Shown: positions 63,920 to 64,000 of the stretch, one piece after another
Position numbering within the stretch: the first letter of the stretch is position 1
Layout of the letters: each line of letters opens with the position of its first letter
NCBI GenBank assembly: GCA_963825575.1
Contig: CAWGUB010000020.1
Span: 44,798 to 108,797 of the forward strand
Direction: 5' to 3'
Source: JAFDBW01 sp963825575
Lineage (GTDB): Bacteria; Desulfobacterota; Desulfuromonadia; Desulfuromonadales; BM103
DNA length: 64,000 nucleotides
Notes under the pieces: generated by a model
Databases searched by the model: none
What the model was told of the DNA's origin: nothing
What the model saw: only the letters and a program-made list of their open reading frames with translations
Position numbers and translations under genes: made by a program

Positions 63920-64000
63920 GCTTGAAGGGACATTTTTGCGCCGGAGCGACCCGTGACGCTCGGCATGAGGAGTGCGAAAAGCAAAATTCAGGGCACGATG

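Overview
The window looks like a chromosomal segment of a Desulfuromonadales/Geobacter-type bacterium (Desulfobacterota). The evidence is the conserved block rpoS-nlpD-yqaA-pcm-surE-merR-ihfA-pheT-pheS-rplT-rpmI-infC-thrS, an abundance of c-di-GMP proteins, a GEMM riboswitch of the Geobacter type behind a sigma54-like promoter, and anaerobic respiratory genes. This assignment is inference from gene content; no search was run.

Layout. (1) 1-10.6 kb: small housekeeping and hypothetical genes on the minus strand (exonuclease, dienelactone hydrolase, CDGSH protein, dodecin, REC-PilZ, MazG-like, a lone Pycsar-type membrane protein). It also holds a triple-lesion outer-membrane pseudogene, a frameshifted nitroreductase and two small genes of 33 and 48 codons. 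(2) 10.5-22.9 kb: tRNA-Arg, apt, the rpoS/surE stress block, the thrS-infC-rpmI-rplT-pheS-pheT-ihfA translation block and tRNA-Val. infC appears to start with AUA. (3) 23-43.3 kb: a molybdenum/nitrate island. Moco genes (mogA, MOSC, moaA), two NarK transporters, narIJHG and a membrane cytochrome c run on the minus strand. A mobA-mobB fusion, modE, modABC and moeA diverge on the plus strand, followed by a sulfite-dehydrogenase-like pair. (4) 43.5-47.3 kb: tRNA-Val, thioesterase, HD hydrolase, then a putative nitrosative-stress group (ferredoxin, YgbA_NO protein, CRP/FNR regulator, DsrE-like protein). The same TTGAC-N4-GTCAA palindrome lies before the ferredoxin gene and in the narC/mobAB gap. 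(5) 47.4-48.0 kb: a 526-bp repeat composite bounded by 26-bp inverted repeats; relatives lie at 5.3 and 57.9 kb. (6) 49.5-54.1 kb: sigma54-like promoter, GEMM riboswitch, terminator, pseudopilin, HD-GYP phosphodiesterase and REC-GAF-GGDEF cyclase, apparently one self-sensing operon. (7) 54.2-58 kb: an AT-rich, gene-poor stretch with tandem PstS-like genes and a decayed tRNA-Pro. (8) 58-64 kb: a broken aminoglycoside-phosphotransferase/ATPase gene, a methyltransferase, a second (frameshifted) pcm and a large membrane spermidine-synthase-like protein.

A recurring oddity is that at least seven genes are broken by single-base insertions, never by deletions in the cases I could resolve. This may be a sequencing artefact or real decay and should be settled before the genes are called dead.
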